Source of the DNA: Pseudomonas protegens
Lineage (GTDB): Bacteria; Pseudomonadota; Gammaproteobacteria; Pseudomonadales; Pseudomonadaceae
NCBI RefSeq assembly: GCF_003363755.1
Contig: NZ_CP031396.1
Coordinates: 5,364,501 to 5,428,500 of the forward strand
Direction: 5' to 3'
DNA: 64,000 nt
Position numbers and translations under genes: made by a program. Shown one piece after another: positions 8,360-17,257 of this stretch; within the stretch, counting starts at the first letter, position 1, and each line of letters begins with the position of its first letter. Under the pieces are notes generated by a model. That model did not search any database. It was not told the origin of the DNA and was given only the letters and a program-made list of their open reading frames with translations.

Positions 8360-8418
8360 GTAGCAGCCCCGAGCCGCTTCAGGCGTCAAAAGTTTGCTTT
8401 ACGGAACGGGGTAAATCG

Positions 8419-10548
8419 GTGGATCGCTCTCAGTTAATCAACACGGCTCGCAGTAACCTGGTTGACCTCGGTCGAGGCAACCTGGGTGTACCTGTGCTGC
8501 TGTTGGTCATGCTGGCCATGATGATGCTGCCAGTACCGGCGTTCCTGCTGGATGTGTTCTTCACCTTCAACATCGCCCTGTCGATCGTAGTCCTGCTGGT
8601 CTGTGTGTACGCCCTGCGACCACTGGATTTCGCGGTGTTCCCCACCATTCTGCTGGTAGCCACCTTGTTGCGGTTGGCACTCAACGTGGCCTCGACCCGG
8701 GTGGTGATGCTCCACGGTCAGGAAGGCCATGCCGCCGCCGGTAAGGTGATCCAGGCCTTCGGTGAGGTGGTGATCGGCGGTAACTATGTCGTGGGTATCG
8801 TGGTCTTCGCGATCCTCATGATCATCAACTTCGTGGTGGTGACCAAGGGGGCCGGGCGGATTTCCGAGGTGAGCGCGCGCTTCACCCTGGATGCCATGCC
8901 CGGCAAACAGATGGCCATCGACGCCGACCTCAACGCCGGCCTGATCGATCAGAATCAGGCCAAGCTGCGCCGTCTGGAAGTGGCCCAGGAGGCCGAGTTC
9001 TACGGCTCCATGGACGGTGCCAGCAAGTTCGTTCGCGGCGACGCCATCGCCGGCCTGCTGATCCTCTTCATCAACCTGATCGGCGGCATGGCGGTCGGTA
9101 TCTTCCAGCACAACATGACCTTTGCCGACGCCGGCAAGGTCTATGCCTTGCTGACCATCGGTGACGGTTTGGTGGCGCAGTTGCCATCGCTGCTGCTGTC
9201 CACCGCGGCCGCCATCATGGTGACTCGTGCTTCGGGCTCCGAAGATATGGGCAAGCAGATCAACCGGCAGATGTTCGCTTCGCCCAAGGCGCTGGCAGTG
9301 GCTGCGGGCCTGATGGCGGTGATGGGGCTGGTGCCGGGCATGCCGCACTTCTCCTTCCTCAGTCTGGCGGCAGTGGCCGGTGGTGCGGCTTATCTGCTCT
9401 GGAGAAAGCAGAACCTGGTCAAGGTCAAGGCTCAGGAAGAAGTCCAGCGTCAGCAAGACTTGCTGCCTTCTCCGGCTCGGGCCATGGAGACCAAGGAGCT
9501 GGGTTGGGACGATGTGACTCCGATCGACATGATCGGCCTGGAAGTTGGCTATCGCCTGATTCCTTTGGTGGATCGCAACCAGGGCGGGCAACTGCTGGCG
9601 CGGATCAAGGGTGTGCGCAAGAAGCTGTCCCAGGACCTGGGCTTCCTTATGCCCACTGTGCATATCCGTGACAACCTGGACCTGGCCCCCAGTGCCTATC
9701 GCCTGACCCTGATGGGGGTGATCCTGGCGGAGGCCGAGATCTATCCGGATCGCGAACTGGCGATCAACCCCGGGCAGGTCTACGGCACCCTCAACGGTAT
9801 CTCGGCCCGTGACCCGGCCTTTGGCCTGGAGGCGGTGTGGATCGAAATCAGCCAGCGGCCTCAGGCGCAGTCCCTGGGCTACACCGTGGTGGACGCCAGT
9901 ACCGTGGTCGCCACCCACTTGAACCAGATTCTGTACAAGCACTCCAGCGAGCTGATTGGTCACGAGGAGGTGCAGCAGCTGCTGCAAGTGCTGGCCAAGA
10001 GTTCGCCGAAGCTGGCGGAGGAGTTGGTGCCGGGTGTGCTGTCGTTGTCGCAGTTGCTCAAGGTGTTGCAGGCGCTGCTGGCCGAACAGGTGCCGGTACG
10101 GGACATCCGCAGCATTGCCGAGGCGATCGCCAACAATGCCGCCAAGAGTCAAGATACTGCCGCTTTGGTTGCCGCGGTTCGGGTCGGCTTGTCTCGCGCC
10201 ATCGTCCAAAGCATTGTAGGTACTGAGTCTGAGCTGCCTGTGATTACCTTGGAGCCAAGGTTGGAACAAATTTTGCTCAGCAGTTTGCAGAAGGCAGGAC
10301 AAGGCCAGGAAGAAGGCGTTCTGCTGGAGCCAAGCATGGCTGAAAAGCTGCAACGTTCGCTGATCGAAGCGGCGCAGCGTCAAGAGATGCAAGGTCAACC
10401 GGTGATTCTGTTGGTAGCGGGTCCGGTCCGCGCCATGCTCTCGCGGTTCGGGCGTCTCGCCGTTCCCGGGTTGCATGTGCTGGCGTACCAGGAAATTCCC
10501 GACAACAAGCAAGTGACCATCGTTGCGACAGTAGGGCCCAACGGCTGA
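8419..10548 (+). CDS. flhA: Flagellar export apparatus protein FlhA
   Basis: A 709-residue export-gate protein that uses proton motive force and whose cytoplasmic ring receives chaperone-substrate complexes. The N-terminal half has about eight membrane helices, starting LGVPVLLLVMLAMMMLPVP. The FHIPEP signature region includes KGAGRISEVSARFTLDAMPG and KQMAIDADLNAGLI. The C-terminal half is the soluble nonamer-ring domain. I chose the GTG at 8419 (VDRSQLINTARSN) over the upstream ATG at 8266. It gives the family length of 709, follows a GGAACGGGG ribosome site, and lies downstream of the sigma-54 promoter. Confidence 0.96.
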   Translation: MDRSQLINTARSNLVDLGRGNLGVPVLLLVMLAMMMLPVPAFLLDVFFTFNIALSIVVLLVCVYALRPLDFAVFPTILLVATLLRLALNVASTRVVMLHGQEGHAAAGKVIQAFGEVVIGGNYVVGIVVFAILMIINFVVVTKGAGRISEVSARFTLDAMPGKQMAIDADLNAGLIDQNQAKLRRLEVAQEAEFYGSMDGASKFVRGDAIAGLLILFINLIGGMAVGIFQHNMTFADAGKVYALLTIGDGLVAQLPSLLLSTAAAIMVTRASGSEDMGKQINRQMFASPKALAVAAGLMAVMGLVPGMPHFSFLSLAAVAGGAAYLLWRKQNLVKVKAQEEVQRQQDLLPSPARAMETKELGWDDVTPIDMIGLEVGYRLIPLVDRNQGGQLLARIKGVRKKLSQDLGFLMPTVHIRDNLDLAPSAYRLTLMGVILAEAEIYPDRELAINPGQVYGTLNGISARDPAFGLEAVWIEISQRPQAQSLGYTVVDASTVVATHLNQILYKHSSELIGHEEVQQLLQVLAKSSPKLAEELVPGVLSLSQLLKVLQALLAEQVPVRDIRSIAEAIANNAAKSQDTAALVAAVRVGLSRAIVQSIVGTESELPVITLEPRLEQILLSSLQKAGQGQEEGVLLEPSMAEKLQRSLIEAAQRQEMQGQPVILLVAGPVRAMLSRFGRLAVPGLHVLAYQEIPDNKQVTIVATVGPNG

Positions 10549-10559
10549 GGTAGTGGGTT

Positions 10560-11882
10560 ATGCAAGTTAAGCGTTTTTTCGCCGCCGATATGCGTCAGGC
10601 CATGAAACTGGTTCGTGATGAGTTGGGCGCTGAAGCCGCCATCATCGGCAACCGGCGGATTGCCGGGGGCGTCGAGTTGACGGCTGCCCTGGATTACAAG
10701 TTGTCAGCCTTGTCGCCGCGGGTTCCGAACATGGAACTTGAAGACGAGTTGCGCAAGACCCAGTCGCGTATCGTCACCGCCCAGGCCGAACTGAGCCTGC
10801 GGGGCGAGGGCGACAGTGCCTCGATCACCAATCGCCAGTTGTTCGCCGGTCTGCCGTTGACTGCCGCCGAGCCGCTGATCGAGCCGACCCTGACCGAGCG
10901 TCCGCGTCCGGCCCCGGCTCCTGTTGCTCCGGCGCCCGATAACCGGGCCTTGGACTCCATGCGTTTCGAACTCAACGGTCTGCGTGAGCTGCTGGAAGTG
11001 CAGTTGGGCTCCCTGGCCTGGAGCCAGTTGCAGGGCAGTCGCCCGGAGCAGGCCAACCTCTGGCGTCGCCTGCAGCGCATCGGCCTGTCCGGCCCGCTGG
11101 CGCGCGACCTGCTGGCACTGATCAGCGAAATCGACGAGCCCCGCCAGGCCTGGCGCATGTTGCTGGCGCACCTGGCGCGGATGATCCAGACCCCGGAAGT
11201 CGAGCCACTCGAAGAGGGGGGCGTGATTGCCATGGTCGGCCCTGCCGGCATGGGCAAGACCACTACCCTGGCCAAGCTGGCAGCGCGCTATGTACTCAAG
11301 TACGGCGCACAGAACATTGCTCTGGTGAGCATGGACAGCTTCCGTATTGGCGCCCAGGAGCAGCTCAAGACCCTGGGGCGCATCCTTAATGTGTCGGTGA
11401 CCCATGTCGATCCTGGTCAGTCCCTGGCTCAAGCCCTGGACCCGCTGCTGCGCAAGCGCGTGGTGTTGATCGACACCGCCGGCCTGCAAGCCAGCGACCC
11501 GGCGTTGCGCATGCAACTGGAAAGCCTGGCCGGTCGTGGGATTCGGGCGAAGAATTACCTGGTGCTGGCCACTACCAGCCAGAAGCAGGTGCTGACGGCT
11601 GCCTACCACAGCTACAAGCGCTGCGGTCTGGCCGGTTGCATCCTCACGAAACTGGATGAAACAGCTAGTCTTGGCGAGGTCTTGAGCCTGGCCATCAGTC
11701 ACGAATTGCCAGTGGCCTATCTCACCGATGGCCCACGGATTCCCGACGATTTGCATCTGCCTCGCCGCCACCAGTTGGTGAGTCGTGCTGTCAGTGTGCA
11801 GATGCAGGAAGAACCCAGCGAAGAAGCCATGGCCGACATGTTCGCTGACCTCTATCACAGCCCGACCAAGCGGGTCGGCTGA
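10560..11882 (+). CDS. flhF: Flagellar placement GTPase FlhF
   Basis: A 440-residue SRP-type GTPase that marks the pole where the flagellum is built. The N-terminus (MQVKRFFAADMRQAMKLVRD) is the FlhF start. A Pro-rich B region lies near residues 105-130, the N domain follows, and the G domain has the P-loop GPAGMGKTTTLAKLA near residue 227, the DTAGLQ motif and TKLDE. It starts 11 bases after flhA, so it is probably co-transcribed with it. It works as a pair with the ATPase FleN downstream. Confidence 0.96.
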   Translation: MQVKRFFAADMRQAMKLVRDELGAEAAIIGNRRIAGGVELTAALDYKLSALSPRVPNMELEDELRKTQSRIVTAQAELSLRGEGDSASITNRQLFAGLPLTAAEPLIEPTLTERPRPAPAPVAPAPDNRALDSMRFELNGLRELLEVQLGSLAWSQLQGSRPEQANLWRRLQRIGLSGPLARDLLALISEIDEPRQAWRMLLAHLARMIQTPEVEPLEEGGVIAMVGPAGMGKTTTLAKLAARYVLKYGAQNIALVSMDSFRIGAQEQLKTLGRILNVSVTHVDPGQSLAQALDPLLRKRVVLIDTAGLQASDPALRMQLESLAGRGIRAKNYLVLATTSQKQVLTAAYHSYKRCGLAGCILTKLDETASLGEVLSLAISHELPVAYLTDGPRIPDDLHLPRRHQLVSRAVSVQMQEEPSEEAMADMFADLYHSPTKRVG

Positions 11883-11889
11883 GGTAGAC

Positions 11890-11991
11890 ATGAATAGATT
11901 GCAGTGTATCTACATCGATGGTCTGCCATGCATTGTTCCAATGGTGAACGCGCAGCCAGTTATGTGGCCCCGTCTAAGTAAGACAAGGTAA
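11890..11991 (+). CDS. Possible 33-residue small ORF between flhF and fleN
   Basis: An ATG at 11890 preceded by GAGG with 5-base spacing opens a 33-codon frame ending TAA, with M-N-R-L-Q-C-I-Y at its start and P-R-L-S-K-T-R at its end. It ends nine bases before the fleN ATG, so it would be translationally close to fleN. I recognise no family. It could be a leader peptide that tunes fleN translation, or chance. The good ribosome site is the only direct support. Conservation of this frame in other Pseudomonas flhF-fleN gaps would decide it. Confidence 0.3.
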   Translation: MNRLQCIYIDGLPCIVPMVNAQPVMWPRLSKTR

Positions 11992-12000
11992 AGAAAGAAC

Positions 12001-12831
12001 ATGGGCAGCATGCATCCCGTACAGGTGATTGCGGTGACCGGCGGCAAAGGTGGCGTCGGCAAGACTAATGTGTCAGTGAACTTGTCCCTGGCTCTGGCTG
12101 AGCTCGGTCGGCGGGTCTTGCTGCTGGACGCCGATCTGGGACTGGCCAACGTCGATGTCCTACTGGGTCTGACCCCCAAACGCACCCTGGCGGATGTCAT
12201 CGAAGGGCGCTGTGAGCTGCGCGACGTGCTGCTCCAGGGGCCTGGCGGCATTCGCATCGTTCCGGCCGCCTCGGGCACCCAAAGCATGGTGCACCTGAGT
12301 CCTGCCCAGCATGCGGGCCTGATCCAGGCCTTCAGCGACATCGGCGACAATCTCGATGTGCTGGTGATTGACACTGCTGCGGGCATTGGTGACTCGGTAG
12401 TCAGTTTCGTCCGCGCAGCCCAGGAAGTGTTGCTGGTGGTCTGCGACGAACCGACCTCCATCACCGACGCCTACGCGCTGATCAAGTTGCTCAACCGCGA
12501 TTACGGCATGAACCGTTTCCGGGTCTTGGCCAACATGGCCCAGAGTCCTCAGGAAGGGCGCAACCTGTTTGCAAAATTGACCAAGGTCACGGATCGTTTC
12601 CTGGACGTGGCCTTACAATACGTCGGCGCAGTTCCCTACGACGAAAGCGTACGCAAGGCCGTGCAAAAGCAGCGTGCGGTCTATGAAGCCTTTCCTCGTT
12701 CGAAGTGTGCATTGGCGTTCAAGGCCATCGCGCAAAAAGTCGATACCTGGCCGTTGCCGGCGAACCCACGCGGGCATCTGGAGTTTTTTGTCGAGCGCCT
12801 AGTGCATCAAACAGCGGGACCGGTGCTATGA
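12001..12831 (+). CDS. fleN: Flagellar number regulator FleN (FlhG/MinD-like ATPase)
   Basis: A 276-residue MinD/ParA-type ATPase that limits the number of flagella, in Pseudomonas by antagonising the activator FleQ. The deviant Walker A motif reads KGGVGKTNVSVNL at about residues 15-27, followed by LLDADLGLANVDVLLG and VIDTAAGIGDSV. The length matches P. aeruginosa FleN (280). The start ATG has an AAAGAAAG purine-rich site upstream. Its stop overlaps the fliA start (ATGA), implying coupled translation. Confidence 0.96.
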   Translation: MGSMHPVQVIAVTGGKGGVGKTNVSVNLSLALAELGRRVLLLDADLGLANVDVLLGLTPKRTLADVIEGRCELRDVLLQGPGGIRIVPAASGTQSMVHLSPAQHAGLIQAFSDIGDNLDVLVIDTAAGIGDSVVSFVRAAQEVLLVVCDEPTSITDAYALIKLLNRDYGMNRFRVLANMAQSPQEGRNLFAKLTKVTDRFLDVALQYVGAVPYDESVRKAVQKQRAVYEAFPRSKCALAFKAIAQKVDTWPLPANPRGHLEFFVERLVHQTAGPVL

Positions 12832-13568
12832 CTGCCAGCGGCTACAACCTCTACAAGAAGTCGGCACGTGACAGCCAATACGAATTGATTGAGCGCTATG
12901 CGCCACTGGTCAAGCGTATTGCCTATCACCTGCTGGCGCGGTTGCCGGCCAGTGTTCAGGTGGAAGACCTGATTCAGGCCGGAATGATCGGTTTGCTCGA
13001 AGTGTCGACCAAGTACGACGCGAGCAAGGGGGCGAGTTTCGAAACCTACGCGGGTATCCGTATCCGAGGGGCGATGCTTGACGAGGTTCGCAAAGGCGAT
13101 TGGGCACCGCGTTCGGTGCACCGTAATACGCGCATGGTCAGTGATGCCATTCGCGCAATTGAAGCTAAAACCGGTCGCGATGCTAAAGATCACGAAGTTG
13201 CGGCCGAACTTCAATTGAGTCTCGACGATTATTACGGGATTTTGAACGACACCTTGGGCAGCCGCCTGTTCAGTTTCGACGATCTGTTACAGGACGGCGA
13301 ACATGAAGGGCTGCATGAGGATGGCGCCAGTGCTCATCTCGAGCCGTCACGGGACCTGGAGGATGAACGCTTCCAGGCTGCGTTGGCGGATGCGATTGCC
13401 AATTTGCCGGAGCGCGAGCGACTGGTGTTGGCGCTGTACTACGACGAAGAGCTGAACCTCAAGGAAATCGGTGAGGTCCTGGGGGTCAGCGAGTCGCGGG
13501 TCAGCCAGTTACACAGCCAGTGCGCAGCCCGCTTGCGGGGGCGTTTGGGGGAGTGGCGAGCGCGCTGA
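12828..13568 (+). CDS. fliA: Flagellar sigma factor FliA (sigma-28)
   Basis: A 246-residue RNA polymerase sigma factor for late flagellar and chemotaxis genes. Region 2 carries RYAPLVKRIAYHLLARLPAS and the QVEDLIQAGMIGLLE box. Regions 3 and 4 follow, with the helix-turn-helix LKEIGEVLGVSESRVSQLH at the C-terminus. The ATG at 12828 overlaps the fleN stop and gives the family length; the same frame is open further upstream, but that would run through fleN. The anti-sigma factor FlgM is not in this window. Confidence 0.97.
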   Translation: MTASGYNLYKKSARDSQYELIERYAPLVKRIAYHLLARLPASVQVEDLIQAGMIGLLEVSTKYDASKGASFETYAGIRIRGAMLDEVRKGDWAPRSVHRNTRMVSDAIRAIEAKTGRDAKDHEVAAELQLSLDDYYGILNDTLGSRLFSFDDLLQDGEHEGLHEDGASAHLEPSRDLEDERFQAALADAIANLPERERLVLALYYDEELNLKEIGEVLGVSESRVSQLHSQCAARLRGRLGEWRAR

Positions 13569-13571
13569 CAG

Positions 13572-13623
13572 GCAGTGTGGGGACACTGCGATCAGGACCG
13601 GTGAAGCAAGCGCTGCACCGGTC
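13572..13623 (+). terminator. Two adjacent hairpins after fliA (possible terminator or processing site)
   Basis: The first hairpin pairs GCAGTGT (13572-13578) with ACACTGC (13583-13589). The second pairs GACCGGTG (13596-13603) with CACCGGTC (13616-13623). Both stems are perfect, but no run of T follows, so rho-independent termination is doubtful. They sit between fliA and cheY. Confidence 0.45.
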
Positions 13624-13721
13624 TTGCAGTATGTGCTCCATGCAGTCGTTGTGTGTTATGCCGAATTGATTGAATGGCGCGTTCAGGTGCTGGATGCGTT
13701 TAAGACTGCTTGGAGGTCGAA

Positions 13722-14105
13722 TTGGACAAGAACATGAAAATCCTCATCGTTGATGACTTTTCAACGATGCGGCGGATCATAAAAAACCTGTTGCGTGATC
13801 TGGGTTTCACCAACACGGTCGAGGCCGACGATGGCACTACTGCCATTCCGGTACTCAACAGCGGGAGCATCGACTTTCTGGTAACGGACTGGAACATGCC
13901 GGGCATGACCGGTATCGACCTGCTGCGCCACGTGCGGGCCGATGAAAAACTCAAGCACCTGCCGGTATTGATGGTGACTGCTGAAGCCAAGCGCGAGCAG
14001 ATCATCGAAGCGGCCCAGGCCGGCGTAAACGGCTATGTCGTCAAACCATTCACGGCTCAGGCGTTGAAAGAGAAGATCGAAAAGATCTTCGAACGCATCG
14101 GTTGA
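13722..14105 (+). CDS. cheY: Chemotaxis response regulator CheY
   Basis: A single-domain receiver that, when phosphorylated by CheA, binds FliM/FliN and changes motor rotation. Acidic-pocket residues are in ILIVDDF, the phospho-acceptor Asp is in VTDWNMPGM, and the conserved Thr and Lys are in MVTAEA and VVKPF. The start is uncertain by four codons. GGAGG at 13712-13716 is well placed for TTG at 13722 (127 residues), whereas the ATG at 13734 gives the usual MKILIVDD start (123 residues) but is 17 bases from that site. cheZ follows after 30 bases. Confidence 0.95.
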   Translation: MDKNMKILIVDDFSTMRRIIKNLLRDLGFTNTVEADDGTTAIPVLNSGSIDFLVTDWNMPGMTGIDLLRHVRADEKLKHLPVLMVTAEAKREQIIEAAQAGVNGYVVKPFTAQALKEKIEKIFERIG

Positions 14106-14135
14106 TGTACGTAGCCATTCCGCCACGGGGGAGCT

Positions 14136-14924
14136 ATGGAGCATAACGAATCTTCACTGGGCGACTTTGAGTCGACCCTGAAAAAACATGCGCTGGAACT
14201 GGTCGAAAGCCTTGAAAAGGGCAGGTTTGGCGAAGCGGTGCAATTGATCCATGAGCTCAATCAGACCCGTGACCGCGGCCTGTATCAGGAAGTGGGCAAG
14301 CTCACCCGCGAGCTGCATAGCGCGATCGTCAATTTCCAGATTGACCCGCACATGCCGCAAGCCGAGGAAGTTTCACAGATCACGGATGCCACTGAGCGCC
14401 TGTCCTATGTGGTCCGGCTCACGGAAGCCGCCGCCAACCGCACCATGGATCTGGTGGAGATCAGCACTCCGTTGGTCAATGGCCTGAGCACTGAAGCCCA
14501 GGCCTTGAGCGCAGACTGGGGGCGCTTTATGCGGCGCGAGGTCGGCGCTGAAGAGTTTCGCGAACTGGCACGCCGGGTCGACAGTTTCCTGACGCGTAGC
14601 GAGCAGGAAACCCGCACCGTCTCGGGCCACCTCAACGACATTCTGCTGGCGCAGGATTACCAGGACCTGACCGGTCAGGTGATCAAGCGTGTGACCCAGT
14701 TGGTCACGGAAGTCGAGAGCAATCTGCTCAAACTCGTCTTGATGGCCAGTCAGGTCGATCGTTTCGCTGGCATCGAACATGACCGTGAATCGATCCTCGC
14801 TGAAAAAGATCCGCAAAAACATCTCGCCAAGGGTGAAGGTCCGCAGATTCATGCCGATAAACGGGAAGACGTTATGTCCGGTCAGGACGATGTAGACGAT
14901 TTGCTTTCCAGCCTTGGATTCTAG
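14136..14924 (+). CDS. cheZ: CheY-P phosphatase CheZ
   Basis: A 262-residue protein that dephosphorylates CheY-P to end the motor signal. The catalytic helix is seen as LLAQDYQDLTGQVIKRV, where the Asp and Gln of the DxxxQ pattern attack and position water. The C-terminal CheY-binding tail ends SGQDDVDDLLSSLGF, as in other CheZ proteins. The long helical-hairpin build fits the family. It is placed between cheY and cheA, with a 12-base gap to cheA. Confidence 0.95.
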   Translation: MEHNESSLGDFESTLKKHALELVESLEKGRFGEAVQLIHELNQTRDRGLYQEVGKLTRELHSAIVNFQIDPHMPQAEEVSQITDATERLSYVVRLTEAAANRTMDLVEISTPLVNGLSTEAQALSADWGRFMRREVGAEEFRELARRVDSFLTRSEQETRTVSGHLNDILLAQDYQDLTGQVIKRVTQLVTEVESNLLKLVLMASQVDRFAGIEHDRESILAEKDPQKHLAKGEGPQIHADKREDVMSGQDDVDDLLSSLGF

Positions 14925-14936
14925 GAGCACCCATTA

Positions 14937-17210
14937 ATGAGCTTCGGCGCCGATGAAGAGATCCTTCAGGATTTCCTGGTTGAGGCCGGCGAGATTCTAG
15001 AGCAACTGTCTGAACAACTGGTCGAGCTGGAAAGCCGGCCAGATGATGCGGACTTGCTCAATGCAATTTTTCGCGGTTTTCACACTGTTAAAGGGGGCGC
15101 CGGCTTCCTCCAGCTCAATGAGCTGGTGGAGTGCTGCCACATCGCCGAGAACGTCTTCGACATCCTGCGCAAGGGTGAGCGACGGGTCGATTCGGAGCTG
15201 ATGGACGTGGTGCTCGAGGCGCTGGACGCGGTGAACGGCATGTTCAGCCAGGTCCGTGAGCGCACCGAAATCACTGCCGCGACACCTGAGCTGCTGGCCG
15301 CCTTGGCGCGCCTCGCTGAGCCTGCCGGTGCCGAACCTGCAGCGCCGGCGGTCGAAGAAGTGGCCGAAGTCGCTGTCGAGCCTGAGCCCGAGGCTGAGGC
15401 CCCATCAGGGGATATCACCGATAACGAATTCGAACTCTTGCTCGACTCGCTGAATGCCGCCAAGGCCGACGCAGAGGCTGCGCCTGCTGCCGCACCGGTG
15501 GCCGAGGCTGCGCCTGCCAGCGACGAGATCACCGATGCCGAGTTTGAGTCCCTGCTGGACCAACTGCATGGCAAGGGGCAGTTCGCACCCGATGCTGTAG
15601 CTCCCGCAGCTCCTCCTGCTGCCGCTGGTGCTGCCGCGGCTGGCGACGAAATCACCGATGACGAATTCGAAGCCCTGCTGGACCAGTTGCATGGCAAGGG
15701 CAACTTTGCCGTGGACGCACTGGAGTCAGCAGTGGCCGCGGCGCCTGCCGCGCCGGCGCCAAGCGCCGCCGCAGCCGGCAGCGACCTGATCACCGATCAC
15801 GAATTCGAATCCCTGCTCGATGAGCTGCACGGCAAGGGCAAGTTCTCTGAGGCTCCGGGTGCGGCCAAACCGGCAGCGGCTGTTGCTGCGGCACCGGCTG
15901 CTGCAACCAGCACCGCCGTCGCCAAGCCCGTGGCGAAGAAGCCCGAAGCCAAGGCCGAGGCGGCCAAACCGGCAGCGGCTGCAGCGCCGGCACCGGCTCG
16001 TGCCGCAGCGGCGCCACCAGCGGAAAAGCCTGCCAGCGAAGCAGAAACCACGGTGCGGGTCGATACTGCGCGCCTGGACGAAATCATGAACATGGTGGGC
16101 GAGCTGGTGCTGGTGCGTAACCGTCTGGTGCGCCTGGGGCTCAACAGCGGCGACGAAGCCATGTCCAAGGCCGTGTCGAACCTGGACGTGGTGACCGCCG
16201 ACCTGCAGACCGCGGTGATGAAGACCCGCATGCAGCCGATCAAGAAGGTGTTCGGGCGCTTCCCGCGTCTGGTTCGCGACTTGGCCCGACAGCTCAAGAA
16301 AGAGATCAACCTGGAGCTGGTGGGGGAAGAAACCGACCTCGACAAGAACCTGGTCGAGGCCCTGGCCGATCCGCTGGTGCACTTGGTGCGCAACGCGGTG
16401 GACCATGGCATCGAGTCGCCGGAAGAGCGCGAAGCCTCGGGCAAGGCCCGTGGCGGCAAAGTGGTGCTGGCGGCGGAGCAGGAAGGTGACCACATCCTCC
16501 TGTCGATTTCCGACGACGGCAAGGGCATGGACCCCAACGTTCTGCGAGCCATTGCCGTCAAGCGCGGCGTGATGGACAAGGACGCGGCCGACCGCCTGAG
16601 CGACACCGAGTGCTACAACCTGATCTTCGCCCCGGGCTTCTCCACCAAGACCGAGATCTCCGACGTCTCCGGCCGTGGCGTGGGCATGGACGTGGTGAAG
16701 ACCAAGATTTCCCAGCTCAATGGCTCGATCAACATCTACTCGACCAAGGGCCAGGGTTCGAAGATCGTCATCAAGGTGCCGTTGACCCTGGCGATCATGC
16801 CGACCCTGATGGTGATGCTGGGCAACCAGGCGTTCGCCTTCCCGCTGGTCAACGTCAACGAAATCTTCCACCTCGACCTGTCCCGCACCAATGTGGTGGA
16901 TGGCCAGGAAGTGGTGATCGTGCGTGACAAGGCATTGCCCCTGTTCTACCTCAAGCGCTGGCTGGTCAGTTCCGCGGCTCATGAAGAGCAGCGTGAAGGC
17001 CACGTAGTGATCCTTTCGGTGGGCACCCAGCGGATCGGTTTTGTCGTCGATCAACTGGTAGGCCAGGAAGAAGTGGTCATCAAGCCCTTGGGCAAAATGC
17101 TTCAGGGAACCCCGGGCATGTCCGGCGCCACCATTACCGGTGACGGCCGCATCGCTCTGATTCTCGATGTTCCGAGCATGCTCAAGCGTTACGCCGCACG
17201 GCGTATTTGA
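14937..17210 (+). CDS. cheA: Chemotaxis histidine kinase CheA
   Basis: A 757-residue kinase that phosphorylates CheY and CheB in response to receptor arrays. The N-terminal Hpt (P1) domain spans about residues 1-105, with phospho-histidine H49 in FHTVKGGAGF. A long Ala/Pro/Glu-rich linker (about 125-370) carries four copies of an ITD-EFE-LLD motif. The dimerisation domain begins at TTVRVDTARLDEIMNMVGEL, the HATPase contains HLVRNAVDHGIE and the DDGKGMD box, and a C-terminal CheW-like domain follows. I could not recognise a CheY-binding P2 domain. cheB follows 47 bases downstream. Confidence 0.97.
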   Translation: MSFGADEEILQDFLVEAGEILEQLSEQLVELESRPDDADLLNAIFRGFHTVKGGAGFLQLNELVECCHIAENVFDILRKGERRVDSELMDVVLEALDAVNGMFSQVRERTEITAATPELLAALARLAEPAGAEPAAPAVEEVAEVAVEPEPEAEAPSGDITDNEFELLLDSLNAAKADAEAAPAAAPVAEAAPASDEITDAEFESLLDQLHGKGQFAPDAVAPAAPPAAAGAAAAGDEITDDEFEALLDQLHGKGNFAVDALESAVAAAPAAPAPSAAAAGSDLITDHEFESLLDELHGKGKFSEAPGAAKPAAAVAAAPAAATSTAVAKPVAKKPEAKAEAAKPAAAAAPAPARAAAAPPAEKPASEAETTVRVDTARLDEIMNMVGELVLVRNRLVRLGLNSGDEAMSKAVSNLDVVTADLQTAVMKTRMQPIKKVFGRFPRLVRDLARQLKKEINLELVGEETDLDKNLVEALADPLVHLVRNAVDHGIESPEEREASGKARGGKVVLAAEQEGDHILLSISDDGKGMDPNVLRAIAVKRGVMDKDAADRLSDTECYNLIFAPGFSTKTEISDVSGRGVGMDVVKTKISQLNGSINIYSTKGQGSKIVIKVPLTLAIMPTLMVMLGNQAFAFPLVNVNEIFHLDLSRTNVVDGQEVVIVRDKALPLFYLKRWLVSSAAHEEQREGHVVILSVGTQRIGFVVDQLVGQEEVVIKPLGKMLQGTPGMSGATITGDGRIALILDVPSMLKRYAARRI
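15411..15839 (+). repeat. Four imperfect repeats in the CheA linker (probable LID-type motif)
   Basis: Copies at CheA residues 159-173, 196-214, 237-255 and 283-301 share the pattern D-x-I-T-D-x-E-F-E-x-L-L-D-x-L. The last three continue with HGKG. They are separated by Ala/Pro spacers of about 22-28 residues. In Vibrio the CheA LID segment binds ParP. ParP and ParC homologues are encoded downstream, so these are inferred docking motifs. Confidence 0.7.
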
Positions 17211-17257
17211 TTCGGCGGGGAGGGGCGGTTGGCCTCGCCCCACCTAACGGAGTGTTT

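Noticed and set aside
8266..8418. Longer flhA start with 51 extra residues
   Set aside because: The extension has no FlhA-like sequence, crosses the sigma-54 promoter, and makes the protein longer than the family.
15411..15839. CheA repeat as a DNA-level tandem repeat or assembly artefact
   Set aside because: Copies differ in codons and spacing and keep one reading frame, so it is a protein-level repeat.
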